Positions 33,370 to 42,861 are shown, numbered from the stretch's first letter. The stretch: 64,000 bases of DNA from Actinophytocola sp036555685 (GCF_036555685.1 NZ_DATBKY010000016.1:1-64000), one strand, 5' to 3'. The notes: generated by a model not told the origin, from the sequence alone. Numbers and translations are program-made.

Positions 33370-34770
33370 ATGGGCGCTTCGATCTCCGCCTCCGCCGAGC
33401 CCGCGCTGGCCGGCGGACCCGCGGGCGCGGCACGGGTGCGTGCCCTCGCGGACGCGGCGATGACCGCGATGGCCGACACGGCGGCGACCCGGCAGGGCCC
33501 GGTCCCGGGCGGCGGCCCGGCCGCGGTGGCCGCCGTGCTCGCCGCCGCGCTCGGCGAGCCGGGCCTGCTGCCCGAGCGCGGGGTCGGCGAGCGGCGCGCG
33601 CTCGACGAGCTCACCCGGGTGCTGACCGCGGGCTCCGTGGACCCGGGACACCCGTGGTGCGCCGCCCACCTGCACGGGCCGATCCTGGCCGTGGCGGCCG
33701 CGGCCGACCTCGTCGGCAGCGTGCTCAACCCGTCGATGGACTCGTGGGACCAGGCGCCGATCGCGAGCGAGCTGGAACGCGAGCTCACCGCCACGCTGGC
33801 CCGGCTGTGCTTCCCCGACGCCGTCACCCCGGACGCCGTGCTCACCAGCGGCGGGACCGAGTCGAACCTCGTCGGACTGCTGCTCGCCCGCGAGCACGGG
33901 CACACCCGGATCGTGTGCGGGGCGAACGCCCACCACAGCGTCGCCCGCGCGGCCTGGCTGCTCGGCCTGCCCGCACCCCGGGTCGTGCCCGCCGAGCGGG
34001 GCCGGCTGCGCGCGGACGCGCTGGACCTGAGCGGTGGCGAGGTCGTCGTCGCCACCGCGGGCACCACCGACGCCGGCACGATCGACCCGTTGCCCGAGAT
34101 CGCCCGGGCCGCCCGGCGGGCCGGGGCGTGGCTGCACGTCGACGCGTCCTACGGCGGCGCCGCGCTGTTCTCGCGGCGGCTCGCCGGCAGGCTCGCGGGC
34201 CTGGCGCAGGCCGACTCCGTCGCGCTGGACCTGCACAAGTTCGGCTGGCAGCCGATCGCCGCCGGCGTCCTCGCCACCCGCGAGACCATCACCGCGCTGC
34301 ACGTCCGCGCCGACTACCTCAATGCCGGCGACGACACCGAGGCCGGCCTGCCCGACCTGCTGGGCCGCTCCATCCGCACGTCGCGCCGCCCGGACTGCGT
34401 CAAGATCGCGGTCACCCTGCGCGCGCTCGGCCGGGCCGGCATCGCCGGGCTCGTCGAGCGCTGCTGCGACCTCGCCCGGGAGGTCGCCCGCGAGGCCGGC
34501 CGGCACCCGGACCTGGAGCTGTGGGGCGAGCCGGCGCTGTCCACGGTGCTGGTCCGGCCGCGGCACGGGGACGCCGCCGGGCACGCCGCCGCGATCCGCC
34601 GGCGGCTGCTCGAGGACGGCACCGCGGTGGTCGGCCGGGCCACGGTCGACGGCGCGGTCTGGCTCAAGCTGACCCTGCTCAACCCGCGCGCGACCGTCGA
34701 CGACTACCGCGGCCTGCTCGACCTCGTCGGGAACCTCGCGGACGAGACCGCGCGCCGGGCGATGCCGTGA
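33370..34770 (+). CDS. desA: PLP-dependent amino-acid decarboxylase of siderophore operon (DesA-like)
   Basis: A group II PLP decarboxylase of 466 residues, of the type making cadaverine, putrescine or diaminopropane for NIS siderophores. Features are PGHPWCAAHLHGP, SGGTESNLVGLLLAR, HHSVARAAWLLGL, HVDASYGGAALF and the PLP lysine in LDLHKFGWQP (K290). ATG 33370 follows GAAGGGG and lies 12 bases after the iron box; the longer GTG reading would start inside the box. The stop overlaps the hydroxylase start (GTGA), so this is the first gene of a tightly coupled iron-controlled operon. Which diamine it makes cannot be read from the sequence. Confidence 0.85.
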   Translation: MGASISASAEPALAGGPAGAARVRALADAAMTAMADTAATRQGPVPGGGPAAVAAVLAAALGEPGLLPERGVGERRALDELTRVLTAGSVDPGHPWCAAHLHGPILAVAAAADLVGSVLNPSMDSWDQAPIASELERELTATLARLCFPDAVTPDAVLTSGGTESNLVGLLLAREHGHTRIVCGANAHHSVARAAWLLGLPAPRVVPAERGRLRADALDLSGGEVVVATAGTTDAGTIDPLPEIARAARRAGAWLHVDASYGGAALFSRRLAGRLAGLAQADSVALDLHKFGWQPIAAGVLATRETITALHVRADYLNAGDDTEAGLPDLLGRSIRTSRRPDCVKIAVTLRALGRAGIAGLVERCCDLAREVAREAGRHPDLELWGEPALSTVLVRPRHGDAAGHAAAIRRRLLEDGTAVVGRATVDGAVWLKLTLLNPRATVDDYRGLLDLVGNLADETARRAMP

Positions 34771-36032
34771 CGCTCGACCTCGCGGGTGTGGGGATCGGCC
34801 CGTTCAACCTCTCGCTGGCCGCGCTCGCCGAGCCGGTCGCGGGCCTGGACGCGGCGTTCTTCGAGCGGGAGCCCGAGTTCCGCTGGCATCCCGGGCTGAT
34901 GATCGAGGGCGCCGCGCTGCAGGTGCCGTTCCTCGCCGATCTGGTGTCGCTCGTCGAGCCCGCGCACCCGCTGTCGTTCCTGAGCTACCTGCGCGACCGC
35001 GGCCGGCTCTTCCCGTTCTACTTCGCCGAGCGCTTCCACATCCCGCGCGCGGAGTACGAGGACTACTGCACGTGGGCCGCCGGGCGGATCACCAGCGCCC
35101 GGTTCGCCCGCGACGTCCGCTCGATCGGCTGGTCCGGCGGGACCTTCGAGCTCGCCGTCGAGCCGGGCGGGGTCGTGCGCGCGTACCACGTCGTCCTCGG
35201 CGTCGGCACCGAACCCGTGCTGCCCGAGCCGCTGGAGCACCTCGCCGGCGAGCGGATCCTGCACTCCGCGGACTACCTGCCCGCACGCGACCGGCTCCTC
35301 GCGGCCGACGACGTGACGATCGTCGGCTCCGGCCAGTCCGGCGCCGAGGTGTTCCTGGACCTGCTCCGCGCCCGCCCGCGCGGCGGCCTGCGCTGGCTCA
35401 CCCGCACGCCCGCGTTCGCGCCGATGGAGTACTCCAAGCTCGGCCTCGAACAGTTCACCCCGGACTACACGCGCTTCTTCCACGGCCTCGACGAGCCGAC
35501 CCGCGACCGCCTGGTGCCGTCGCAGTGGCAGCTGTACAAGGCGATCAGCGCGGACACGATCGGCGCGATCCACGACGAGCTGTACGAGCGCACGGTCGGC
35601 GGCGGCTGGCCGGACGTCACGCTGGCGCCCGGAGTCGAGGTCACCGCGGCGGCCGAGCGCGCGGGCCGGGTCGAGCTGGAGCTGCGCCACGTCCAGCAGG
35701 ACCGCAAGGCGACCGTGACCACCGACGCGGTCGTGTGCGCGACCGGGTACCGCGAGCGCGCCCTCGACGAGCTGCTCGAGCCGCTCGCCGGGCGGATCGA
35801 GCGGGACGCGGCCGGGCGGATCGCGGTCGACGCGGACTACCGCGTGCGGCTGGATGCCGGTGGATCCCTCTTCGTGCAGAACGCCGAACGGCACACGCAC
35901 GGGGTCGGCGCGCCGGATCTGGGGTTGGCCGCGTGGCGCTCGGCACGGATCCTGAACGTGGTGTGCGGGCGGCCGGTGTACCCGTTGCCGGACCGGACCG
36001 CGTTCACGACCTTCGGGCTGGAGCAGCCGTGA
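34767..36032 (+). CDS. desB: Flavin-dependent amine N-hydroxylase (DesB/IucD-like)
   Basis: The 421-residue FAD/NADPH monooxygenase hydroxylates the primary amine of a diamine or lysine/ornithine, giving hydroxylamine for hydroxamate groups. It shows GVGIGPFNLSLAAL (FAD site), FLADLVSLVEPAHPLSFLSYL, VTIVGSGQSGAEVFLDLL (NADPH site) and VVCATGYRE. Start GTG overlaps the stop of the decarboxylase. A repeated intergenic motif (GGAGCGAACCA) separates it from the next gene. Confidence 0.88.
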   Translation: MTLDLAGVGIGPFNLSLAALAEPVAGLDAAFFEREPEFRWHPGLMIEGAALQVPFLADLVSLVEPAHPLSFLSYLRDRGRLFPFYFAERFHIPRAEYEDYCTWAAGRITSARFARDVRSIGWSGGTFELAVEPGGVVRAYHVVLGVGTEPVLPEPLEHLAGERILHSADYLPARDRLLAADDVTIVGSGQSGAEVFLDLLRARPRGGLRWLTRTPAFAPMEYSKLGLEQFTPDYTRFFHGLDEPTRDRLVPSQWQLYKAISADTIGAIHDELYERTVGGGWPDVTLAPGVEVTAAAERAGRVELELRHVQQDRKATVTTDAVVCATGYRERALDELLEPLAGRIERDAAGRIAVDADYRVRLDAGGSLFVQNAERHTHGVGAPDLGLAAWRSARILNVVCGRPVYPLPDRTAFTTFGLEQP

Positions 36033-36065
36033 GCGAGAGTGACGGAGCGAACCATCGGACGCAGC

Positions 36066-37808
36066 ATGAGTAGCTCATGGCGGGCGGCAGGGACGCTCGT
36101 CGTGCACAAGATGCTCGGGGAGCTGAGCTACGAGGGCCTGCTCGAACCCAAGCCGGACGGCCCGGACGGCTGGGTCCTCGAACTGCCCGCGGGCGTCGTC
36201 TACCGGTTCCGCGCGCGGCGCGGGGCCTTCGAGTCCTGGCACGTCGAGCCGGGCAGCGCCACCCGCGACGGCGAGCCGGCCACCGACCCGCGCGCGCTGG
36301 TCGTCGACGCACGGGAACGGCTGGGGCTCACCGGGTTGCGGCTCGCCGACGTGCTGGGCGAGCTGACCGCGACCGTCGCGAACGAGGCCGTCCGGCTCGA
36401 CCGCGCGCCCACCGCGGCCGAACTGTCCACGATGGACTACGACCGGGCGGACGGGCACCTGACCGGCCACCCGCGGCTCGTGCTCAACAAGGGCAGGGTC
36501 GGCTTCTCCAAGCCCGACCGGGAGCGCTACGCACCCGAGTCCGGACCGGAGTTCCCCCTGCGGTGGTACGGCGTGCACCGCGACCACGCGTCGTTCCGGT
36601 GCGTCGCGGAGCTCTCTGAGGAGCGCCTGCTCGCCGAGGAGCTCGGCGACCTGCTGCCGGCGTTCCGCTCGCGGCTGACCGACCCGGAGCGGTACGCGCT
36701 CGTGCCGGTCCATCCGTGGCAGGCCGACGAGATCATCGGCACGCTCTACGCCGCCGAGCTGGCCGAGGGCATCGTCGTGCCGCTGGGTGAGAGCGCCGAC
36801 CGCTACCGTCCACACCAGACGATCCGGACGCTCGCCAACGCGAGCCACCCGACCCGCCGCGACGTGAAGACCGCGGTCTCGGTGCGCAACACGCTCGTCT
36901 ACCGCGGCCTCGCGTCCGCCGCGACGCTCGCCGCGCCGGCGGTCACCACGTGGCTGCGCGACGTCTCCGCGGCCGATCCGCTGCTGGGGGAGAAGTACCG
37001 GTTCGAGCTGCTCGGCGAGGTGGCGAGCGTGTCCGTGCGGCACCCGGTGCTGGGCAACCTGGCCGAGCTGCCGTACCGGTTCCACGAGACGCTCGGCGCG
37101 CTGTGGCGGGAGCCGGTCCGCACCCGGCTCGGGCCGGGGGAGCGGGCGATCTCGTTCGCCGCGCTGCCCTACCGCGGCCCGGACGGCGAGGCCGTGGTCA
37201 CCCGGCTCATCCGCGAGTCCGGTGTGGACCCCGAAGTGTGGCTGGGCAGGGTGCTCGACCTGCTGCTCACGCCGCTGCTGCACTGGCTGCTGCGCTACGG
37301 GGTCGGGTTCTGCCCGCACGGCCAGAACCTCGTCCTGATCGCCGACGAGCGCGGGCTGCCGCGGCGGGTGGCGATCAAGGATTTCGCCCAGGGCGTGGAC
37401 CTGCTCGACGAGGACGTGCCGGAGTACGCCGCGCTCGCGACCGAGGCGACCGCGCACATGCTGCGCTGGCCCCCGCACCTGCTCGCCCAGTCGCTGTTCA
37501 GCTCCGTCTTCGCCGGTCAGCTGCGGTTCCTGGCGGAGATCCTGCTCGACGACCTCGCCTACCCCCGCGGTGCGCTGTGGGCGCAGGTCAGGGAGGTGAC
37601 CGGCCGCTACCGTGACGAGCATCCGGAGTCCGCGACGAGGTTCGACGCCTGCCGGCTTTTCGCGCCGGACGTCGAACGTGTGACACTGAACCGGGAGCAT
37701 CTCGCGGGGCAGGGATTCGACAAGGTCGACCGGGACGACGAGTTCGACGTACGGTTCGGGCGGGCACGCAATCCTCTCGCGGGGCCCGCGGAGGACGGTG
37801 CATGGTGA
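36066..37808 (+). CDS. desD: IucA/IucC-family NIS siderophore synthetase (DesD-like)
   Basis: An ATP-dependent NRPS-independent synthetase that adenylates a carboxylate and joins it to an amine or hydroxylamine. The 580-residue product has the family marks: GHLTGHPRLVLNKGRVGFS, VPVHPWQADEII, RTLANASHPTRRDVKTAV, KYRFELLGEVASVSVRHP, GFCPHGQNLVLI and KDFAQGVDLL. There is no fused acyltransferase domain. ATG 36066 lies 34 bases after the hydroxylase stop; the frame ends overlapping the start of a glutamine-synthetase-like gene by seven bases. Confidence 0.9.
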   Translation: MSSSWRAAGTLVVHKMLGELSYEGLLEPKPDGPDGWVLELPAGVVYRFRARRGAFESWHVEPGSATRDGEPATDPRALVVDARERLGLTGLRLADVLGELTATVANEAVRLDRAPTAAELSTMDYDRADGHLTGHPRLVLNKGRVGFSKPDRERYAPESGPEFPLRWYGVHRDHASFRCVAELSEERLLAEELGDLLPAFRSRLTDPERYALVPVHPWQADEIIGTLYAAELAEGIVVPLGESADRYRPHQTIRTLANASHPTRRDVKTAVSVRNTLVYRGLASAATLAAPAVTTWLRDVSAADPLLGEKYRFELLGEVASVSVRHPVLGNLAELPYRFHETLGALWREPVRTRLGPGERAISFAALPYRGPDGEAVVTRLIRESGVDPEVWLGRVLDLLLTPLLHWLLRYGVGFCPHGQNLVLIADERGLPRRVAIKDFAQGVDLLDEDVPEYAALATEATAHMLRWPPHLLAQSLFSSVFAGQLRFLAEILLDDLAYPRGALWAQVREVTGRYRDEHPESATRFDACRLFAPDVERVTLNREHLAGQGFDKVDRDDEFDVRFGRARNPLAGPAEDGAW

Positions 37809-39130
37809 TGGAGCATCAGCGACCCGGCGGACCGCGCACGCTGGCGGCCCGGGACGAGGCGGCGGCGACGCTCGCCGAGGCGGTGCGCACGGAGGTGCTG
37901 GCCCGGACGGTGACCGGGCTGGTGCTGCTCGTGCCGGACCCGCATGCCCGTTTCGCGGCGGTCGGGGTCGGCGCCCGGTTCTTCGCCGACACGGTGCTCG
38001 AGTACGGGTACGGCGTGTGCAGCTACGTGTTCGGCTGGACGCCCGAGCGCGAGGCGATCGAGGCGCCGGTGTTCCGGCCCTACCTCGAGCACTACGGCGA
38101 CCTGCGGATGCGCCCGGACATGGCCACGCTGGCGCCGCTGCCGGGGCAGCCCGGCACGTGGCTCGTGGTCTGCGACGTGGAGTGGCCGGACGGGTCCCAG
38201 GTGCCGATCGCGCCGCGGTCGCTGCTGCGCGAGCAGCTGGAGGCGGCCGAGGCGGAGGGCTTCGTGCCGTCGGTCGGGCTGGAGCACGAGGTCACGTTCA
38301 TCGACTCCTACGGCGCGCCGCTGACCGCGGACGGGCTCGACTACGCGGCTGGCGGGCTGGACGCCATGCACCCGCTGCTGGCGAACGTGCAGTCCGATGT
38401 GGACGAGCTGGATCTCGGCGTGGAGTCCCGGCGCGGCGAGTGCCACCCGGGGCAGTACGAGAGCGTGCTCGGCCACCGCGACGCGCTCGCCGCCTGCGAC
38501 GACGCCATGATGCAGCAGCTGGCGATCCGGCGGGCGGCGTCCGCGGCGGGCGTGCGGGCGAGCTACCTGGCCGCCGAGCGGGCCGGGACGGGCAGCTCGT
38601 GCCACGTCCACCTGTCGCTGTCCGATGTGGACGGCAAGCCGCGGTTCGGCGAGCTGTCCGTGATCGAGCACTTCACCGCCGGCGTGCTGACCGCCGCGCC
38701 GGACCTCACGGCGATCTGGGCGCCGACGTGGAACTCCTACGTGCGGCTGCGTACCGGCCCGTTCGCGCCGGGCGAGGTCCGCGCGGGCGCCGACGACCGC
38801 ACGGCGGCCGTGCGCATCGCCGGCTCGCAGGACTCGCTGCGCATCGAGGCCCGGTTCGCCGGCGCGGACGCGCAGCCGCACCTGGTGGTGGGTGCCCTGC
38901 TGGCGGCGGGCATGTGGGGCATCCGCGAGGAGGTGCCCATGCCCCAGCCCGGCCGGCTGCACGACACGCCGTGGGAGGCGGTGCGTGCGCTCGAGCACTC
39001 CGAACTGGCCCGCAAGCTCCTGGGCGACGCCATGGTCGACGCCCGCGTCGCCCTGCTGAACGAGGAGATCACCTCGGGCCTCGAAACCGTCACCGACTGG
39101 CAGCGCACCCGCGGCGACCGCCGGGTCTGA
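37802..39130 (+). CDS. Glutamine-synthetase-like gamma-glutamyl-amine ligase in siderophore operon
   Basis: The 442-residue product has the glutamine-synthetase catalytic fold: metal glutamates in GLEHEVTFID (E161, E163), E209 and E220 in ESRRGECHPGQYE, ATP-site SSCHVHLSL (H268, H270) and NSYVRLRTG. It lacks features of assimilatory GlnA such as the adenylylation tyrosine loop, and resembles GlnA-like ligases that join glutamate (or another carboxylate) to amines. GGAGG precedes ATG 37802, which overlaps the synthetase stop, so the gene is co-translated with the siderophore genes. No acyltransferase (DesC) exists here. A role in amine activation or tailoring is inferred. Confidence 0.8.
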   Translation: MVMEHQRPGGPRTLAARDEAAATLAEAVRTEVLARTVTGLVLLVPDPHARFAAVGVGARFFADTVLEYGYGVCSYVFGWTPEREAIEAPVFRPYLEHYGDLRMRPDMATLAPLPGQPGTWLVVCDVEWPDGSQVPIAPRSLLREQLEAAEAEGFVPSVGLEHEVTFIDSYGAPLTADGLDYAAGGLDAMHPLLANVQSDVDELDLGVESRRGECHPGQYESVLGHRDALAACDDAMMQQLAIRRAASAAGVRASYLAAERAGTGSSCHVHLSLSDVDGKPRFGELSVIEHFTAGVLTAAPDLTAIWAPTWNSYVRLRTGPFAPGEVRAGADDRTAAVRIAGSQDSLRIEARFAGADAQPHLVVGALLAAGMWGIREEVPMPQPGRLHDTPWEAVRALEHSELARKLLGDAMVDARVALLNEEITSGLETVTDWQRTRGDRRV

Positions 39131-39176
39131 GCCCACTTCGAACGCCGCTGCCGTTCGGGTGATCTCGGTAGAAAAA

Positions 39177-39194
39177 TCAAGCATGCATGCTTGA
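39177..39194. promoter_or_regulatory. 18-bp perfect palindrome, probable TetR operator
   Basis: TCAAGCATGCATGCTTGA is a perfect palindrome 33 bases upstream of the first gene of the AtuA/carboxylase operon. A TetR gene closes that operon. Such a site, overlapping the expected promoter, is typical of TetR-type autoregulation. Identity of the binding protein is inferred. Confidence 0.65.
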
Positions 39195-39227
39195 AATGGC
39201 CGTGCGCCCCGTGCCATGGTTGTCGCC

Positions 39228-40043
39228 GTGGTTGAGCTCAAGGGGCTGCTGGCCGACCTCCGCGACGAGAGTGCCGAGATAGACGCGCTGGTCAGCGGGC
39301 TGTCCGCGGAAGGCTGGGCGACGCCGACGCCCGCCCCGGGGTGGACTGTCGCGCATCAGGTGGTGCATCTGGCCTGGACCGACCAGCGGGCGCTGCTCGC
39401 GGTCCGGGATCCGGCGGCCTTCCAGGCCGAGCTGGCCGAGGTCGTCAAGGGCTCCCGGGAGCGGATGGAGCGGCTCGTCGACGCCGCCGCCGAAGACGGG
39501 GCGCGTGCGCACCACTCGCAGCTGCTCTACGAATGGCGCCAGGGCCGCGACGACCTGGCGGACGCGCTCGAGAAAGTGCCCGACGGGACCAAGCTGCCCT
39601 GGTACGGCCCGCCGATGTCGGCCGCCTCGATGGCCACCGCCCGGCTGATGGAGACCTGGGCGCACGGCTACGACATCGCCGACGCGCTCGGCGTGCGCCG
39701 CGTGCCCACCGCCCGGATCCGGCACGTCGCGCACATCGGTGTGCGCACCCGTGACTTCGCCTACGTGGTGCGCGAGCTCACGCCGCCCGCCGAGCCGTTC
39801 CGCGTCGAGCTGACCGGACCGTCCGGCGAGGTGTGGACCTGGGGCCCGGCCGACGCCGGGCAGCGCGTCACCGGCCCGGCGCTGGACTTCTGCCTGCTCG
39901 CCACCCAGCGGACCAACCGTGCGGACACGACGCTGAAGGCCGTCGGCCCGGACGCCGACCGGTGGCTGGACATCGCGCAGGCGTTCGCCGGGCCTCCCGG
40001 CGACGGGCGGGAGAAGGGAAGCCGGGAGCGGAGCGAACCATGA
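39228..40043 (+). CDS. TIGR03084-type DinB/maleylpyruvate isomerase-like protein
   Basis: The 271-residue product has the metal-binding four-helix DinB/MDMPI fold at the N-terminus: PAPGWTVAHQVVHLAWTD with a metal histidine, METWAHGYDIADALG with a second conserved histidine and IRHVAHIGVRTR with a third. A C-terminal SCP2-like domain follows (about 185-260). The family is recurrently linked to acyl-CoA carboxylase clusters, but its reaction is not known. It starts at GTG (an ATG four codons upstream is possible) and overlaps the AtuA gene by four bases. Confidence 0.85.
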   Translation: MVELKGLLADLRDESAEIDALVSGLSAEGWATPTPAPGWTVAHQVVHLAWTDQRALLAVRDPAAFQAELAEVVKGSRERMERLVDAAAEDGARAHHSQLLYEWRQGRDDLADALEKVPDGTKLPWYGPPMSAASMATARLMETWAHGYDIADALGVRRVPTARIRHVAHIGVRTRDFAYVVRELTPPAEPFRVELTGPSGEVWTWGPADAGQRVTGPALDFCLLATQRTNRADTTLKAVGPDADRWLDIAQAFAGPPGDGREKGSRERSEP

Positions 40044-41716
40044 CCACCGGGGTGATCAGGATCGGCAACGCCTCCGGTTTCTACGGCGACCGGTTCTCCG
40101 CCGTGCGGGAGATGCTCACCGGCGGCGCGCTCGACGTCCTCACCGGCGACTACCTCGCCGAGCTGACCATGCTCATCCTCGGCCGCGACCGCATGAAGGA
40201 CCCCACCCGCGGCTACGCCCGCACGTTCCTGCGCCAGCTCGAGGAGGGCCTCGGCCTCGCACGGGACAAGCGGGTCAAGATCGTCACCAACGCCGGCGGG
40301 CTCAACCCGGCCGGCCTCGCGGCGGCCATCCGCGAGCTGGCCGACCGGGTCGGCGTGCCGGTCGGGGTGTCCCACGTGGAGGGTGACGACCTGCTGGGCA
40401 AGGGGTTCGAGGGCGCGCTCACCGCGAACGCCTACCTCGGCTGCTGGGGCATCGTCGAGTGCCTGAACGCCGGCGCGGACATCGTGGTCACCGGCCGGGT
40501 CACCGACGCCTCGCTGGTCGCCGGGCCGGCCGCCGCACACCACGGCTGGGACCGCTCGGACTTCGACGCGCTCGCCGGCGCGACCGTCGCCGGGCACGTG
40601 ATCGAGTGCGGTGCCCAGGCCACCGGCGGCAACTTCGCGTTCTTCACCGACGTGCCCGACCTGGCCCACCCCGGCTTCCCGATCGCCGAGATCGACGCGA
40701 CCGGTGGCGCGGTGATCACCAAGCACCCCGGCACGGGCGGCGCGGTCACCGTCGACACCGTCAAGGCCCAGCTGCTGTACGAGATCGGCGGGGCGCGCTA
40801 CCTCGGCCCGGACGTCACCAGCCGGTTCGACACGATCGAGCTGGCCGACGCCGGCCCGGACCGGGTCGCGATCACCGGGACCCGCGGCGAGGCACCGCCG
40901 GACACCGTCAAGGTCTGCGTCAACACGCTCGACGGCTTCCGCAACAGCATGACGTTCGTCCTCTGCGGACTCGACATCGACGACAAGGCCGCCCTGGCCC
41001 GCCGCCAGCTCACCGACGCCGTCGGCGCCGAGGGCCTGCACTGGACGCTCGCGCGCACCGACCACGCGGACGCGGACACCGAGGAGGCCGCGAGCGCCCT
41101 GCTGCACGTCACGATCAAGACGCCGGATCCCAAGCGTGCCAAGGCGTTCTCCCGCGCGTCCGTCGAGCTGGCGCTGGCCTCCTACCCGGGCTTCACGCTC
41201 ACCTCGCCACCCGGCGACGGCACCCCGGTCGGCGTCTACCGCCCGGAGTACGTGCCGCAGCAGGCGATCGAGCAGGTCGCCGTGCTGCCCGACGGCGAGC
41301 GGCGCCCGATCGACCCGCCCGCCGCGACGGCCACGCCGCACGGCGAGGTCCACCACGACGAACCGGCCTACGTCGCCGCTGGCGCGGCCCGCCGCCTCCC
41401 GCTGGGCACGCTCGCCGGTGCCCGCTCGGGCGACAAGGGCGGCGACGCGAACCTCGGCGTGTGGGTCCGCGACCCGGCCGCCTACCCGTGGCTCGCGAGC
41501 GAGCTGACCACCGACCGGCTCCGCGAGCTCCTGCCCGAGACCAAGGATCTCGACATCGAGCGGCACCCGCTGCCGAACCTGCACGCGATCAACTTCGTGC
41601 TGCACGGCCTGCTCGGCCAGGGCGTGGCCGCGTCCACCCGGTTCGACCCGCAGGCCAAGTCGCTCGGGGAGTGGCTGCGCTCCCGGCTCGTCGACATCCC
41701 GGAGGCACTCCTGTGA
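40040..41716 (+). CDS. atuA: AtuA-family acyclic-terpene utilisation protein
   Basis: The 558-residue protein combines an N-terminal AtuA domain (RIGNASGFYGDRFSAVREML, VTNAGGLNPAGLAAAIREL, ADIVVTGRVTDASLV, ECGAQATGGNF) and a C-terminal small domain (AGARSGDKGGDANLGVW) that is a separate gene in some species. AtuA is essential for citronellol/geraniol catabolism in Pseudomonas, but its chemistry is unsettled. The ATG overlaps the previous stop. It sits directly upstream of acyl-CoA dehydrogenase and carboxylase genes, matching the atu/liu layout. Confidence 0.88.
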   Translation: MTTGVIRIGNASGFYGDRFSAVREMLTGGALDVLTGDYLAELTMLILGRDRMKDPTRGYARTFLRQLEEGLGLARDKRVKIVTNAGGLNPAGLAAAIRELADRVGVPVGVSHVEGDDLLGKGFEGALTANAYLGCWGIVECLNAGADIVVTGRVTDASLVAGPAAAHHGWDRSDFDALAGATVAGHVIECGAQATGGNFAFFTDVPDLAHPGFPIAEIDATGGAVITKHPGTGGAVTVDTVKAQLLYEIGGARYLGPDVTSRFDTIELADAGPDRVAITGTRGEAPPDTVKVCVNTLDGFRNSMTFVLCGLDIDDKAALARRQLTDAVGAEGLHWTLARTDHADADTEEAASALLHVTIKTPDPKRAKAFSRASVELALASYPGFTLTSPPGDGTPVGVYRPEYVPQQAIEQVAVLPDGERRPIDPPAATATPHGEVHHDEPAYVAAGAARRLPLGTLAGARSGDKGGDANLGVWVRDPAAYPWLASELTTDRLRELLPETKDLDIERHPLPNLHAINFVLHGLLGQGVAASTRFDPQAKSLGEWLRSRLVDIPEALL

Positions 41717-42858
41717 CCGATCCGTTCAGGACACCGGAGCGCGTCGCGCTGCGGGAGACGACCCGCCGGTTCGTGGCGAAGGAGATCCTGCCGCACCTCG
41801 ACGAGTGGGAGCGCGCCGGCGAGCTGCCGCGCGAGCTGCACCGCAAGGCCGGCGAGCTCGGCCTGCTCGGCGTGGCCTTCCCCGAGTCGGCCGGCGGCGG
41901 GGGCGGCAACGTCATCGACGCGATGACCGTGACCGAGGAGATCCACTACGCGGGCGGCTCCGGCGGGATCGTCGCGGGCCTGTTCACCTCCGGCATCGCG
42001 CTGCCGCACATCGCGCACGCGGGTGACGCCGAGCAGATCGAGCGCTGGGTCAAGCCCACGCTCGCGGGCGAGCTGATCGGCTCGCTGGCGGTCACCGAGC
42101 CCGACGGCGGCTCCGACGTGGCCAACGTGCGGACCACCGCCAAGCGGGACGGCGACCACTACATCGTCAACGGCGCCAAGACGTTCATCACCTCCGGCGC
42201 CCGCGCCGACTTCGTGACCACCGTCGTGCGCACCGGCGACGCGGGCGCGCACGGGCTCTCGCTGCTCGTCGTCGAGAAGGGCACGCCGGGGTTCACGGTC
42301 AGCCGCAAGCTCGACAAGATGGGCTGGCTCTGCTCCGACACCGCCGAGCTGTCCTACGTGGACGCGCCGGTGCCGGCGGCGAACCTCGTCGGCGGCGAGG
42401 GCACCGGGTTCGCCCAGGTCGCCACCCACTTCGTCACCGAGCGGCTCGCGCTCGCCGTCCAGGCGTACGCCACCGCGCAGCGCGCCCTCGACGTGACCGT
42501 CGAGTGGTGCCGGCTGCGCGAGACGTTCGGCCGGCCACTGATCTCCCGCCAGGTCGTCCAGCACAAGCTCACCGAGATGGCCCGCCGCGTCGACGTCGCT
42601 CGCAGCTACGCCCACCAGGTCGCGATCCGCCACAGCGAGGGCGAGGCGATGGTCGCCGAGGCGTGCTTCGCGAAGAACACCGCGGTCGAGGCGGGCGAGT
42701 GGGTGGTCAACGAGGCCGTCCAGCTGCACGGCGGCCTCGGCTACATGCGCGAGTCGGAGGTGGAGCGCCACTACCGCGACATCCGGATCCTCGGCATCGG
42801 CGGCGGCACCACCGAGATCCTCACCGGCCTGGCCGCCAAACTCCTGGGATACACATGA
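41713..42858 (+). CDS. Acyl-CoA dehydrogenase
   Basis: The 381-residue FAD enzyme introduces the alpha-beta double bond into an acyl-CoA. It has the family signatures LAVTEPDGGSDVANVRTTA, FITSGARADFVTTVVRTGD, the RALD...RETFGRPL stretch, and QLHGGLGYMRESEVERHYRD with the catalytic glutamate region and RILGIGGGTTEI. In this context it probably handles a branched or terpenoid acyl-CoA such as citronellyl- or isovaleryl-CoA. GTG overlaps the atuA stop. Confidence 0.9.
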   Translation: MTDPFRTPERVALRETTRRFVAKEILPHLDEWERAGELPRELHRKAGELGLLGVAFPESAGGGGGNVIDAMTVTEEIHYAGGSGGIVAGLFTSGIALPHIAHAGDAEQIERWVKPTLAGELIGSLAVTEPDGGSDVANVRTTAKRDGDHYIVNGAKTFITSGARADFVTTVVRTGDAGAHGLSLLVVEKGTPGFTVSRKLDKMGWLCSDTAELSYVDAPVPAANLVGGEGTGFAQVATHFVTERLALAVQAYATAQRALDVTVEWCRLRETFGRPLISRQVVQHKLTEMARRVDVARSYAHQVAIRHSEGEAMVAEACFAKNTAVEAGEWVVNEAVQLHGGLGYMRESEVERHYRDIRILGIGGGTTEILTGLAAKLLGYT

Positions 42859-42861
42859 CAC

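Noticed and set aside
37802..39130. Assimilatory glutamine synthetase GlnA
   Set aside because: Motif spacing and length differ from GlnA, and the gene is co-translated with siderophore genes, which points to a specialised amine ligase.
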